Of a stretch of 64,000 bases of DNA, positions 23,821-31,873 are shown one piece after another. This DNA is from Cohnella baijiui. Its GTDB lineage: Bacteria > Bacillota > Bacilli > Paenibacillales > Paenibacillaceae. Made by a program: the position numbers and the translations under genes. The stretch is from assembly GCF_020731285.1 (NCBI RefSeq), contig NZ_JAJFOW010000017.1, forward strand, positions 47,993-111,992, in the 5' to 3' direction. How positions within the stretch are numbered: position 1 is the stretch's first letter; every line of letters begins with the position of its first letter. Below the pieces are notes generated by a model. The model was not told where the DNA came from, did not search any database, and was given only the letters and a program-made list of their open reading frames with translations.

Positions 23821-25103
23821 TGCCGAATACGACAACGAACCTGGGTTTGAAAAAACCGCTTCTCAACGAAAATGCAGACATTACAGTCCTTAATGAAAAT
23901 GCGGACAAGGTGGATCAGGCCCTTGGTCCGATGTCGTCTGTGCCAACGGCGGCGAAAAATGTGGCTGGGGCGATTACGGAGCTTTTTACCTCTGTCGGTA
24001 ATGGGAAGACCGCGGTAGCCGCCGCTATTACCGACAAGGGCGTGGCAACGTCGCCGACAGATGCCTTCGCGACGATGGCGGCTAATATAAATTCGATTCG
24101 AGTCGGTATCGACACGAGCGATGCGACAGCTGCGGCGGGGGATATTCGCAGCGGAATAACGGCCTATGGAAAAGGTGCAATGATAAAGGGTACGCTGCCG
24201 GTTCTAGCTACTCAGGCCCAGACGGTTACCCCTGGGACGGCAGATATTATAAAAGGTGCGGGCATCTATGATGGGACGATTACCATCAAGGGAGATGCTG
24301 ACCTGGTATCTGCGAATATTAAGGCTGGAGTCGATCTTTTCGGTGTCCAAGGCAAGGCTGAAGTCGTTGACACCAAGGAAACCTCTGCACCCGCATCTGC
24401 CCCGCAGGTTCTTTCGGGTAGGGTTGCTTATGTGAATGGGGCAAGACTCGCTGGCACCATGGCGAATCAAGCAGCACTTACTTGGGCTGTTAATGTTGCT
24501 TCCAATCCAACTGATTTGTATTTAAGAATTCCGCAGGGTGCATACCTTACCACAACCGCAGCTGGCTATCCTGAAATTAGATATATTGATAATAATTTCA
24601 CTCCCGCTAATATTCGTGCTGGTGTTGGTATGCTTGGACTTACTGGTACATTTACAGGTGTTGCGGCTAGTGGTGTTACACCTACTGTTTATACAAATAG
24701 CAATCCCGTCTTTTCGTACTACAGTCGCTATGCGAGTTCTTATGATGGTCTTCCATACATGCAGTTAGTGACTAGTCAAAACTATATCGAGGTTGGCGGC
24801 CTTAATTTTAAACCATCAAGAATTTTGATGTTCGCTAATAAACCAGATGGTAGATATGCTTATACAACTGTCTACTATGGACAACAGATTGTTTCTAGTC
24901 TTGATCCATCTCTTAACATCGTATCGACTTCTGCTCTTATTACTGATCAAGCAAGTCAATATATGGGCGGCGTTATTTGGCGATGTTATTCTAATTGGAG
25001 TATTGATTGGGCTTATGTGGCTAATGGTGGGTTTAGGCTTCCTATTGGTGAGTTTGGTACTGCGACTAATGGAATGAGTGTTACTTGGTATGCATTTGCA
25101 TAA
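23820..25103 (+). CDS. Tail fibre / receptor-binding protein
   Basis: 427 residues, start set by the TGATG overlap. The N-terminus PNTTTNLGLKKPLLNENADITVLNENADKVDQAL is a common baseplate-attachment segment. The middle contains repeated short segments of the type DIRSGITAYGKGAMIKGT and NIKAGVDLFGVQGK (about 95-230), a fibrous shaft pattern. The C-terminal 190 residues have no recognisable family, are aromatic-rich, and are encoded by clearly AT-richer DNA (24,480-25,100). That is typical for exchanged receptor-binding tips. It should decide which cells are hit. Confidence 0.75.
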   Translation: MPNTTTNLGLKKPLLNENADITVLNENADKVDQALGPMSSVPTAAKNVAGAITELFTSVGNGKTAVAAAITDKGVATSPTDAFATMAANINSIRVGIDTSDATAAAGDIRSGITAYGKGAMIKGTLPVLATQAQTVTPGTADIIKGAGIYDGTITIKGDADLVSANIKAGVDLFGVQGKAEVVDTKETSAPASAPQVLSGRVAYVNGARLAGTMANQAALTWAVNVASNPTDLYLRIPQGAYLTTTAAGYPEIRYIDNNFTPANIRAGVGMLGLTGTFTGVAASGVTPTVYTNSNPVFSYYSRYASSYDGLPYMQLVTSQNYIEVGGLNFKPSRILMFANKPDGRYAYTTVYYGQQIVSSLDPSLNIVSTSALITDQASQYMGGVIWRCYSNWSIDWAYVANGGFRLPIGEFGTATNGMSVTWYAFA

Positions 25104-25117
25104 TAGGGGTGAAGTGA

Positions 25118-25531
25118 ATGAAACAACTTGGACGAAAGATTTATTATGATCTCGCATCTGGTGATGTGATTTTTGCTACAGGTGAAATGCAAGGTGAAGT
25201 ACGTAAAACTACAAATGAAGAAGATTTTCGGGTTTACCTTCCTTTGCGTGATAGGGTGCCTGAAACAGTTGGAGTATTGAAACTGGAATACGGACAATAT
25301 CAGCAGGACTTCACCGCCTGCAGCGGGTACCGTGTAGACGTTAGCGGAATTGAACCAAAATTGACATTTTCATATCCGGATCCTTCCGATCCACAGGAAC
25401 CGCAAGCTCCTCCAGTCTTCGTCCCGCCTTTGTCGACTGAGGTCGAGAGGCTGAAGTCTGAAAACCTCATCCTCATGGAAGCAGTAGCCGATCTATACGA
25501 GATGCTGCTAGCCCAGAAGGCGACAGTCTAA
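25118..25531 (+). CDS. XkdW-like small protein downstream of the fibre
   Basis: 137 residues. The N-terminal half GRKIYYDLASGDVIFATGEMQGEV and LRDRVPETVGVLKLEYGQYQQDF resembles the small proteins found after fibre genes in Paenibacillus and Bacillus tail clusters (XkdW group). A Pro-rich linker leads to a C-terminal helix VERLKSENLILMEAVADLYEMLLAQ likely to form a coiled coil. Possible fibre assembly chaperone or tail-tip accessory. GC content rises from the fibre level to the cluster level within the gene. Confidence 0.55.
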   Translation: MKQLGRKIYYDLASGDVIFATGEMQGEVRKTTNEEDFRVYLPLRDRVPETVGVLKLEYGQYQQDFTACSGYRVDVSGIEPKLTFSYPDPSDPQEPQAPPVFVPPLSTEVERLKSENLILMEAVADLYEMLLAQKATV

Positions 25532-25585
25532 TACGCGTTCTTCTCAACTCTTTTCCCAACAACCCAACAAAGGAGGCCATACCCC

Positions 25586-25723
25586 TTGGCAATCGCATCC
25601 GTATACGTTTCTCTTATCCTAGCGGGCCGCCGCGCGTTCGCGCAGGTCCCGGCGACGATCCAGCCGTCCGTGGAGGCCGAGCTGGCCGACATGGGGTTCG
25701 ATACCGACGGTCACCCCCTCTAG
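25586..25723 (+). CDS. Small CD1375/XkdX-like phage protein
   Basis: 45 residues from TTG 25586, with AGGAGG nine bases upstream. The product has the pattern M-A-I-A-S-V-Y-V-S-L-I, then AGRRAFAQVPATIQPSVEAEL, and ends GFDTDGHPL. This pattern recurs in very small proteins after fibre genes of Paenibacillus tail clusters. Function unknown. The strong ribosome site and its place between fibre and holin genes argue that it is real. Confidence 0.65.
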   Translation: MAIASVYVSLILAGRRAFAQVPATIQPSVEAELADMGFDTDGHPL

Positions 25724-25792
25724 TTCGTCGCGCGACCCACGGAACTTTCGCTGAATGGCGGGGCCTACTTCATTCCGATCGAGGTGAGGCGA

Positions 25793-26140
25793 ATGTCTAG
25801 CGAGGAAGTGTTGTCCGAAATTCGGGAGCGCATGGTCCGAGTCGAGACGAAGATCGACAATATGAACGAAGTCAAAAAGATGGCCGAGGAGGCGAGGGAC
25901 ACCGCCAAGGAGTCCCTGCAGTCCACGCGCACGGCGAACCGTCAGATCGACGAGCAGAGCCGCCGCCTGGACGAAGCGGCCAAGCATTACGAATACGAGG
26001 TCCGGGCGCTCAACGCCCGGATCGACAGCGAGAACGAGAAACGGCGGGCGGGGCAGCGTTGGCTGATCGGCACGACATTGACGGTCATCGGATTGTTCCT
26101 GACCGCCATCGGTCTCCTCTGGAAGGTGGTGGCACCCTGA
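25793..26140 (+). CDS. XhlA-like lysis accessory protein
   Basis: 115 residues from ATG 25793, with GAGGTGAGG upstream; the in-frame GTG 25784 is part of the ribosome site. A long charged coiled-coil region (about 1-80) precedes one C-terminal membrane segment WLIGTTLTVIGLFLTAIGLLW. This is the layout of XhlA of PBSX, which works with the XhlB holin for lysis and release of particles. Its stop overlaps the holin start as TGATG. Confidence 0.85.
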   Translation: MSSEEVLSEIRERMVRVETKIDNMNEVKKMAEEARDTAKESLQSTRTANRQIDEQSRRLDEAAKHYEYEVRALNARIDSENEKRRAGQRWLIGTTLTVIGLFLTAIGLLWKVVAP

Positions 26141-26469
26141 TGGAATCCAGCCAATTGTTCACCTGGGAGGCGCTCTCCACGATGGGGGGCGCTTCTTTGT
26201 TGACCTTTTTTGTCGTCCAATATACGAAAAACTACCTGGACCGCGTCGCGGAAAAGCTGCCGACCGACCTGTTCGCCGTAGGGGTGGCAACGCTCATCCT
26301 GGTCGTCGCGCAGTTGGCGGCCGGGGCGAACGGGCGGGATTGGCGGCTGTATCTGCTATCGCTGGCCAACGGCTTCCTCGTGGCTGCCGCGGCGGGACAG
26401 ATGCAGCACAAGGCGATGAACCCGCCCGGCGCCTCGAGCGGGGAAAAGGGCGGCCGGCAAGCCGAGTAG
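26140..26469 (+). CDS. Holin-like membrane protein (XhlB position)
   Basis: 109 residues with three hydrophobic stretches (ASLLTFFVVQY, then FAVGVATLILVVAQLAA, then LANGFLVAAAAGQ) and a charged tail, the size and topology of small phage holins. It is translationally coupled to the XhlA-like gene. It would make the membrane lesions that let the endolysin reach the wall. It is not close to B. subtilis XhlB by eye, so the assignment rests on topology and position. Confidence 0.7.
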   Translation: MESSQLFTWEALSTMGGASLLTFFVVQYTKNYLDRVAEKLPTDLFAVGVATLILVVAQLAAGANGRDWRLYLLSLANGFLVAAAAGQMQHKAMNPPGASSGEKGGRQAE

Positions 26470-26557
26470 CCGAATGCCGCCGGACATCCGCCGTTCCGCG
26501 GACCGGGCGTCCAAGCATACGCTAATGACATGCACATTGGAGAAAGGAGGGAGACGC

Positions 26558-27178
26558 ATGCCCGATTCTGCCGCGTTTATCGCGAAGATCGCCCCCGCCG
26601 CGCAGGCGGATCAAGCGCGCACGGGCATACCGGCGTCGCTGACGATCGCGCAAGCCGCGCTCGAATCGGCTTGGGGCACGAGCGGCTTGACGCGTCAGGC
26701 GAACAATCTGTTCGGCATCAAAGGCGCCGGCCCCGCGGGGAGCGTGACGATGTCGACGACCGAGTACGTGAACGGGCAGTTCGTGCAAATGCCGGCAACT
26801 TTCCGCGCGTACCGCAGCTGGAACGATTCGATCGCCGATCACTCCGTACTGCTCCAGACCAAGCGGTACGCAGCCGTTCTACGCGCGGACGGGCGCAAGG
26901 CAGCGAGAGCGGTCGCCACGGCTGGCTATGCGACCGATCCGCGATACGCCGACAAGCTCATCCAGCTCATGGACGAATACCATCTCTATGCCTACGATCA
27001 GACCGGCGTCGGCGAGCCGACGGTCCCTGCGCCCTATCGGATCGCGGAAGCCGACGCGGAGAAGATCATTCGCTTTTTGTCGGCCGGATGGGATGCAGCC
27101 GTTTCGCCGGCAGGGCGCGAGGAATACCACCGGCTGGCGAATGAAGTGCGGTCGTCGGCCGGTCTCCCCGGTCAGTAG
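26558..27178 (+). CDS. GH73 glucosaminidase-type endolysin
   Basis: 206 residues from ATG 26558, which follows AAAGGAGGG; an upstream extension of the frame has no ribosome site. Residues 5-150 are a glucosaminidase (FlgJ/LytG-like GH73) domain: IPASLTIAQAALESAWGTSG with catalytic E36, NNLFGIKG, and YRSWNDSIADHSVLL. It cleaves the glycan backbone of peptidoglycan. The last 45 residues (DAEKIIRFLSAGW to NEVRSSAGLP) recur at the end of the next gene product. Releases particles together with the holin. Confidence 0.85.
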   Translation: MPDSAAFIAKIAPAAQADQARTGIPASLTIAQAALESAWGTSGLTRQANNLFGIKGAGPAGSVTMSTTEYVNGQFVQMPATFRAYRSWNDSIADHSVLLQTKRYAAVLRADGRKAARAVATAGYATDPRYADKLIQLMDEYHLYAYDQTGVGEPTVPAPYRIAEADAEKIIRFLSAGWDAAVSPAGREEYHRLANEVRSSAGLPGQ

Positions 27179-27301
27179 CGCAGCAGTTGGTCCGAGTTTG
27201 CAAGGCAAGGTCTCTCCTGACGGACCGCCGGATGCAACCGGCAGCGCCCTCTCCGAATACCCTATGTCAGATGGCTGCGTCAGAAGGGAGGCAACGATGC
27301 A

Positions 27302-28042
27302 ATGACCCAAGGAATTGACTGCTCCTCGCCGCTCACGGAGCAGACGGCAACAGCGATCGCGAAAGCGGGATACAAGTTCGCAGCACGATACTTGGTGCCG
27401 GATACGTACGCTTGGAAACGTCTGACTCCATCCGAAGCCCAGGCGATTACCGCCGCCGGCATGCAGATCGTCTCCGTCTTCGAGACGTCCGCCAACCGTC
27501 CGGAAGGCGGCGCGCCCGCGGGGCAGAGCGATGGGACCGCCGCCTACAAGGAGGCGCGGAGCATCGGTCAACCACTCGGGAGCACCATTTACTTCGCGGT
27601 GGATTACGACGCTTCCCCTTCGGATTTCAACGCGATCGAAGCTTATCTGCGGGCGGCTTCCGCCCAGATCCCGGGTTATCAGACCGGCGTTTACGGCTCT
27701 TACGCCGTCATCGAGGAGATGGCGAAGCGCAAGGCTTGCCGCAATTTCTGGCAAACATACGCCTGGAGCAGGGGCAAGACGAGCGAATCCGCCAACATCT
27801 ATCAATACCAGAACAACGTCCAAGTGGTCGGCGTGACCGTCGATCTGAATCGATCGTTCGGCAACGAAGGCTGGTGGAATACGAACGGAGAGGAGGCGGT
27901 CACGATGACTGCGGATGACGCCAACAAGATCATCAAGTTCCTGTCGGCTGCCTGGTTCGCGGCGATCAACCAACAGGACAAGGACGAGTTCAACCGGCTC
28001 GCCAACGAGGTGCGCAAGGCGGCCGGCCTGCCTCCCCAATAA
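27302..28042 (+). CDS. DUF1906 glycoside-hydrolase-like protein (second lytic enzyme)
   Basis: 246 residues from ATG 27302 with GAAGGGAGG upstream. Residues 1-185 form the DUF1906 (Rv2525c-like) TIM-barrel domain: GIDCSSPLTEQTATAIAKAGYKFAARYL, IVSVFETS, IYFAVDYD and NIYQYQNN. The family is thought to act on peptidoglycan, often as phage or spore lysins. The C-terminal segment DANKIIKFLSAAW to NEVRKAAGLP repeats the tail of the GH73 enzyme. It is the last gene before the bidirectional terminator, so it closes the tail cluster. Confidence 0.85.
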   Translation: MTQGIDCSSPLTEQTATAIAKAGYKFAARYLVPDTYAWKRLTPSEAQAITAAGMQIVSVFETSANRPEGGAPAGQSDGTAAYKEARSIGQPLGSTIYFAVDYDASPSDFNAIEAYLRAASAQIPGYQTGVYGSYAVIEEMAKRKACRNFWQTYAWSRGKTSESANIYQYQNNVQVVGVTVDLNRSFGNEGWWNTNGEEAVTMTADDANKIIKFLSAAWFAAINQQDKDEFNRLANEVRKAAGLPPQ

Positions 28043-28058
28043 CGCAATCCGCACCGGC

Positions 28059-28101
28059 AAAAAGGCTCCCGGCGGTCGTTTGACCGCACGGGAGCCTTTT
28101 T
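28059..28101. terminator. Strong bidirectional terminator closing the tail cluster
   Basis: AAAAAGGCTCCCG pairs perfectly with CGGGAGCCTTTTT, and an inner GCGGTC/GACCGC stem sits within. Runs of A and T on both sides allow it to serve the plus-strand lysis genes and the minus-strand gene ending at 28116. Confidence 0.92.
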
Positions 28102-28115
28102 CCATCGTTGTTTAT

Positions 28116-28460
28116 TCAATCCTCTTCCCGCCAAGCCGTGATGTCGTCTTCGAGAATGTCGGCGACGCTGCGGACGAAGTTGCTTCCCGCACCCCAGTCG
28201 ATGTTGAAGAACAAGCCCTCGGAGCTTCCGGTGGCCACCGCCCGAACCTCGGTCTCTCCGCGCAGGCTATCCACGATGACGACGAGCGCCGCCCGGTTGC
28301 TCGTGCGGAAGTAGTACTTTTCAAATACCAAGGTTCCGATTCCCCGCCCGTCCCCCAGGTCATGATATTCCTCGTGCACCAATTCGGCGTCGTGCGAGTC
28401 CCTGACTTTCTCGAAGGCTCCATATGCCGATAGACCGACCGCGAATACCAATTTGCTCAT
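28116..28460 (-). CDS. Small conserved protein (DUF6054-like)
   Basis: 114 residues; the start at 28460 is seven bases after GGAGG, better than the longer frame that includes the ribosome site. It has an alpha/beta pattern KLVFAVGLSAYGAFEKVRDSHDAELVHEEYHDLG, then FEKYYFRTSNRAALVVIVD, then TGSSEGLFFNIDWGAG and an acidic C-terminus. It resembles the small Firmicutes proteins labelled DUF6054, whose function is unknown. It stands alone between the tail cluster and the AI-2E permease gene. Confidence 0.6.
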   Translation of the reverse strand: MSKLVFAVGLSAYGAFEKVRDSHDAELVHEEYHDLGDGRGIGTLVFEKYYFRTSNRAALVVIVDSLRGETEVRAVATGSSEGLFFNIDWGAGSNFVRSVADILEDDITAWREED

Positions 28461-28611
28461 CCGCCATCCTCCCATTCCTGCGTTTAAAGGTACCTATAAT
28501 ACGATTTCGTTTCCGAAATGTTTCGGCGCGTCTCGTTCGACAGGAGTTTCCAACAATCCGGCGAAGGTTATATCTAAAGAGGTAACCAAATTGAAAGCCG
28601 GGTGAACGTCT

Positions 28612-29694
28612 ATGCCGCAGGGCAAATATTTCCGTATCGGATACGGCATCATCGTCGTACTGCTGATTATCCTTCTCGCTTCCAAAGTAAACTTTATTTT
28701 TCAGCCGTTTTTGAAAGTCTTGGAGACGCTGCTGCTGCCGATGCTGCTGTCGGTTATCATGTACTATTTGCTGCGTCCGATCGTCAATCTGCTGGAGAAA
28801 CAGCGGGTGAACCGTTCACTCGCCATCGCGGTCGTTTATCTGGCCCTCGCAGCGCTGGTCACCTTTCTCATCATGCTGATCGGCCCGATCATCCGCACCC
28901 AGATCGACAGCCTGATGGACAATCTTCCCGAGCTCGTCAGACTAGCCGAGGCTCAGGTCGCGAAGCTCCAGCAAAACGAATGGGCGGCCAGGTATTTGAA
29001 GGAACACCAAATCGATCTGACTTCGAAGATCCCGGACCTCGTGAACGGCGTCATTTCGAATACCGGCAACGCGTTCAACAGCGTTATCGGCTTCGTTTCC
29101 AACATCGTCCTGCTGCTGTCGACGGTGCCTTTTATCGCCTACTATTTGCTGAAGACGGGGTACAAAGTGCCGGAATTCGTCATCAAGCTCGTGCCCGACA
29201 AGCATGACGAAGAAGCGAAACAGATCATGTACGAAATGGACTCCGCGCTCAGCGCCTACATCCAGGGGAAGATTCTCGTCAGCATCGGTCTGAGCATCCT
29301 GATGCTCATCGGCTATTTGATCATCGGACTGCCGTATGCGCTGCTGCTCGCGATCGTGTTCACGTTTCTCAACGTGATCCCGTACGTCGGCGTGCTGATC
29401 GGGGCGGTGCCGAGCGTCATCGTGGCGTTCATCGACTCGCCATGGATGGCTGTCGAGACCATCATCGTGATCGTGATCGCCCAGCAGATCGAAGACCGCG
29501 TCCTTTCCCCCCAGATTATGGGCAAAAAGCTTGATATTCACCCGCTCACGATCATCATCGTGCTCCTGTGCGTTGGCAGCTTGTTCGGTCTGCTGGGGAT
29601 GTTTGTCGCCGTCCCGAGCTACGCGCTGCTCAAGGTCGTCGTCACGCACGTCTACCGGATCTGGCGTCTGCGCCGCATTGAGATCATCGAATGA
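28612..29694 (+). CDS. AI-2E family transporter
   Basis: 360 residues with eight hydrophobic segments in the usual pattern: two or three at the N-terminus, a soluble helical region (about 105-165), and four or five in the C-terminal half, including IGLPYALLLAIVFTFLNVIPYVGVLIGAVPS and the family block QQIEDRVLSPQIMGKKLDIHPL. The family includes TqsA and Na+/Li+ antiporter-like members such as YdgG/YrrI; substrates vary. A weak ribosome site precedes the ATG. No operon partners. Confidence 0.9.
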   Translation: MPQGKYFRIGYGIIVVLLIILLASKVNFIFQPFLKVLETLLLPMLLSVIMYYLLRPIVNLLEKQRVNRSLAIAVVYLALAALVTFLIMLIGPIIRTQIDSLMDNLPELVRLAEAQVAKLQQNEWAARYLKEHQIDLTSKIPDLVNGVISNTGNAFNSVIGFVSNIVLLLSTVPFIAYYLLKTGYKVPEFVIKLVPDKHDEEAKQIMYEMDSALSAYIQGKILVSIGLSILMLIGYLIIGLPYALLLAIVFTFLNVIPYVGVLIGAVPSVIVAFIDSPWMAVETIIVIVIAQQIEDRVLSPQIMGKKLDIHPLTIIIVLLCVGSLFGLLGMFVAVPSYALLKVVVTHVYRIWRLRRIEIIE

Positions 29695-29820
29695 CAGTGA
29701 TCGTTGGCGGCATTACCCTCTAGTCACGCCTAGCCTAGCTAGCTGCATATACTGGCAGCAACTAGGCACCATCTGCCGCCCTTCACGCGACAGATGGTCC
29801 GGACGAAGGGAGCGGTGGCC

Positions 29821-30609
29821 GTGCCGACGATACCGAACTTTCCGCAGGCGCTGCTGGATGAGCATATGACTTGGCATCATGCCAATCACGTAGACGATGT
29901 GACGAGATTGCCGCCGGGATACGGGCAGGCATTTTTGCAGTTTCACCGCCATTACATCCGCAAGGCGCTCGCGTGGTACAACCAACAGGGCTACGATCCT
30001 GCGCTGGTCGCGCCGTGGACGTCCGTGCCGGAACAGATTCGGCAATCGCCTTGCTACGATCAGCGGGCGGAAGCGCGGATTCTCTATCAGCCGCAGACGA
30101 TTCGATCGGCCGAAGAGCTGGGGCGTTTGATCGAAGGCTCGGGCATGCACGGATGCATTCATCAGGGAGCGGCAGAGTTGTACGGCGACCCCGATCTTCA
30201 GGATTTTGACATTTCGCCTCGCAGCACGATCTTCTACAACATCCATGGCATGATCGACCGCTGGTACCAGAACTGGGAAGGGCTCGGCCGGTTCGCCGAG
30301 GGGTTGTCCTACTGGAACGGGCGCTTCGAGCGGAACGACGACGAGATGCTGCGCTACGTGCCGGAGGAGAGTCAATGGAAGCTGGGACGTCCTGAAGGGA
30401 CGGAGCTCATATGGCGTACCGCCGGAGACAGCTCCGCATTCGGGCGTCTGGACGACGGCCGCCCTTTTCGCGTCTGGGATGCGGACGGCGACGGCCGGCT
30501 CGAGGTGCTCTTCCGGCAGCCGGCGGACGGCACCTGGTGGGAGGGGCGCGTCGTAGACGACACACTCGCATGGAGTCAGGTGCAGCTAAGCTTCGTGGAG
30601 TGGAAGTAG
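29821..30609 (+). CDS. Divergent tyrosinase/di-copper domain protein with Ca-binding-like loop
   Basis: 262 residues from GTG 29821 (GAAGGGAG eight bases upstream; the frame is open from ATG 29794). Residues 40-52 FLQFHRHYIRKAL resemble the CuA helix of tyrosinases, with an H-rich segment WHHANH (18-23) before it. Residues 110-151, H110-x3-H114, FYNIHGMIDRWYQNW (H142), match the CuB layout. The second CuA histidine is not where tyrosinases have it, so the site may be altered. Near the C-terminus WDADGDGRLEVLF (219-231) looks like an EF-hand or dockerin calcium loop. No secretion signal. Possible phenol oxidase or a copper or oxygen carrier (inference). Confidence 0.6.
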   Translation: MPTIPNFPQALLDEHMTWHHANHVDDVTRLPPGYGQAFLQFHRHYIRKALAWYNQQGYDPALVAPWTSVPEQIRQSPCYDQRAEARILYQPQTIRSAEELGRLIEGSGMHGCIHQGAAELYGDPDLQDFDISPRSTIFYNIHGMIDRWYQNWEGLGRFAEGLSYWNGRFERNDDEMLRYVPEESQWKLGRPEGTELIWRTAGDSSAFGRLDDGRPFRVWDADGDGRLEVLFRQPADGTWWEGRVVDDTLAWSQVQLSFVEWK

Positions 30610-30703
30610 GACGAAAGTTGTTCGGGAGAGTGTGGATAGTTCGGAGGGCGGGGTTGAAAAGGTCATTCGGTACCGCGACCGACGTCCTGTTCCAAATCGA
30701 ATG

Positions 30704-30733
30704 TTGACGAAAAAAGGGGATTAGACGTATAAT
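30704..30733 (+). promoter_or_regulatory. SigA-type promoter of the SLH operon
   Basis: TTGACG (30704-30709) and a perfect TATAAT (30728-30733), 18 bases apart. Transcription would start near 30740, some 120 bases before the SLH gene. Confidence 0.75.
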
Positions 30734-30759
30734 ATCCAAAAATAGGATAGCATCTTGCG

Positions 30760-30807
30760 AGGAAGCACCCGCAGACGAATGATAGACGTCTTCGTGCTTC
30801 CTTTTTT
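30760..30807 (+). terminator. Terminator-like hairpin in the SLH leader
   Basis: AGGAAGCAC (30760-30768) pairs with GTGCTTCCT (30794-30802), an inner AGACG/CGTCT pair adds to the stem, and TTTTTT follows. It lies between the promoter above and the SLH gene. Either it ends a very short transcript or it is an attenuator of the SLH operon. Confidence 0.7.
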
Positions 30808-30857
30808 GCGTTATGAGGATTTTGCTTCCCTAAAGCTCATCAAACTTGGAGGGATTT

Positions 30858-31868
30858 ATGATGAAAACAATGGCAAAAGCAACTGTCACTTTTAGTCTGG
30901 CTTATATTCTCTTTGCTGCTTCTGTTGCGGCAGCCACAGATGTCAAATTTACAGATGTGCCTCCGAAGCATTGGGCGAAGTCTTACATTCAAAGCGCGGT
31001 AGGGGTAGGTTGGATCGGAGGCTACGCAGATCAATCCTTCAAGCCGGAAAATAACATTACGCGCGCAGAGTTTCTTAAAGCGCTCATTGGCGCCATGAAA
31101 TTCAATGTTACCGACGAAGACACGTCTTTCACGGACGATACCGGATGGTTCCGGCCGTACATTGCAACGGGTCTGAATCAAGGTGTCATTGTCGCCGGTG
31201 CGTATCCGAACGACGAGTTTAAGCCTAACCAAAAAATCACGCGCGGCGAAATCGCGGAGATGGCTGTACGGGCGCTTGGGAAAAACGATGAAGGGCAAAG
31301 CAAGGGATATGTGGCCGTGGCGAAGTCTCTGGGCATTTTGAGCGGCTACGCGGACGGCACGATGGGAGAAAACAAGAACGCGACTCGCGCCGAAGCAGTC
31401 GTCATGATCTCACGCGTACTTAATCCGGAATCGGCTCCAAAACCTCCGGTAAAAGTAACGGGCTTCCCGAAGACGACACAATCGATTATGGATATGGTTA
31501 ACGCCGCCAAAAACAAATACGGTACCGTTGCAGAAGGCTTTGACGGGGCTGTCATTGTTCATTCCGGAAATGGTGAAAGCTACGATGATATAATATTCCA
31601 AATAATATACAATTCATCCAAAAAACTCTTACGCATTGAAATGTATGAAACAGGCGAAAAAGAGCTAGCTTTATTAAAAGATCTCTTAAAGGTTTATCTG
31701 CCTTCTTCCTATGAAAAAGCCTATAAGGATAGCGTCAGAGTAAGCAAGACCACCTATACTCCCGGTAACGATGAGAACCGTTCGGAGGCGAAATATGATA
31801 ACCATAAATTTATAACGTATAAGCCCAATGACAATGTTGGTTTGTCGATTGTCATTTACGAGGAGTGA
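30858..31868 (+). CDS. Secreted SLH-domain surface protein
   Basis: 336 residues; GGAGGG precedes ATG 30858 and ATG 30861, the latter better spaced. A signal peptide ends near VAAATD. Three SLH motifs follow: KFTDVPPKHWAKSYI to ITRAEFLKAL; FTDDTGWFRPYIATG to ITRGEIAEMAVRAL; and YVAVAKSLGILSGYADG to ATRAEAVVMISRVL. They anchor the protein to pyruvylated secondary wall polymer. The C-terminal 140 residues have no recognisable family. The next gene overlaps its end, so the two products probably work together on the cell surface. Confidence 0.85.
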   Translation: MMKTMAKATVTFSLAYILFAASVAAATDVKFTDVPPKHWAKSYIQSAVGVGWIGGYADQSFKPENNITRAEFLKALIGAMKFNVTDEDTSFTDDTGWFRPYIATGLNQGVIVAGAYPNDEFKPNQKITRGEIAEMAVRALGKNDEGQSKGYVAVAKSLGILSGYADGTMGENKNATRAEAVVMISRVLNPESAPKPPVKVTGFPKTTQSIMDMVNAAKNKYGTVAEGFDGAVIVHSGNGESYDDIIFQIIYNSSKKLLRIEMYETGEKELALLKDLLKVYLPSSYEKAYKDSVRVSKTTYTPGNDENRSEAKYDNHKFITYKPNDNVGLSIVIYEE

Positions 31869-31873
31869 CTTCT

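Noticed and set aside
12627..28101. Complete inducible prophage
   Set aside because: No head, packaging, integration or replication genes, and no att-like direct repeats were seen at the edges.
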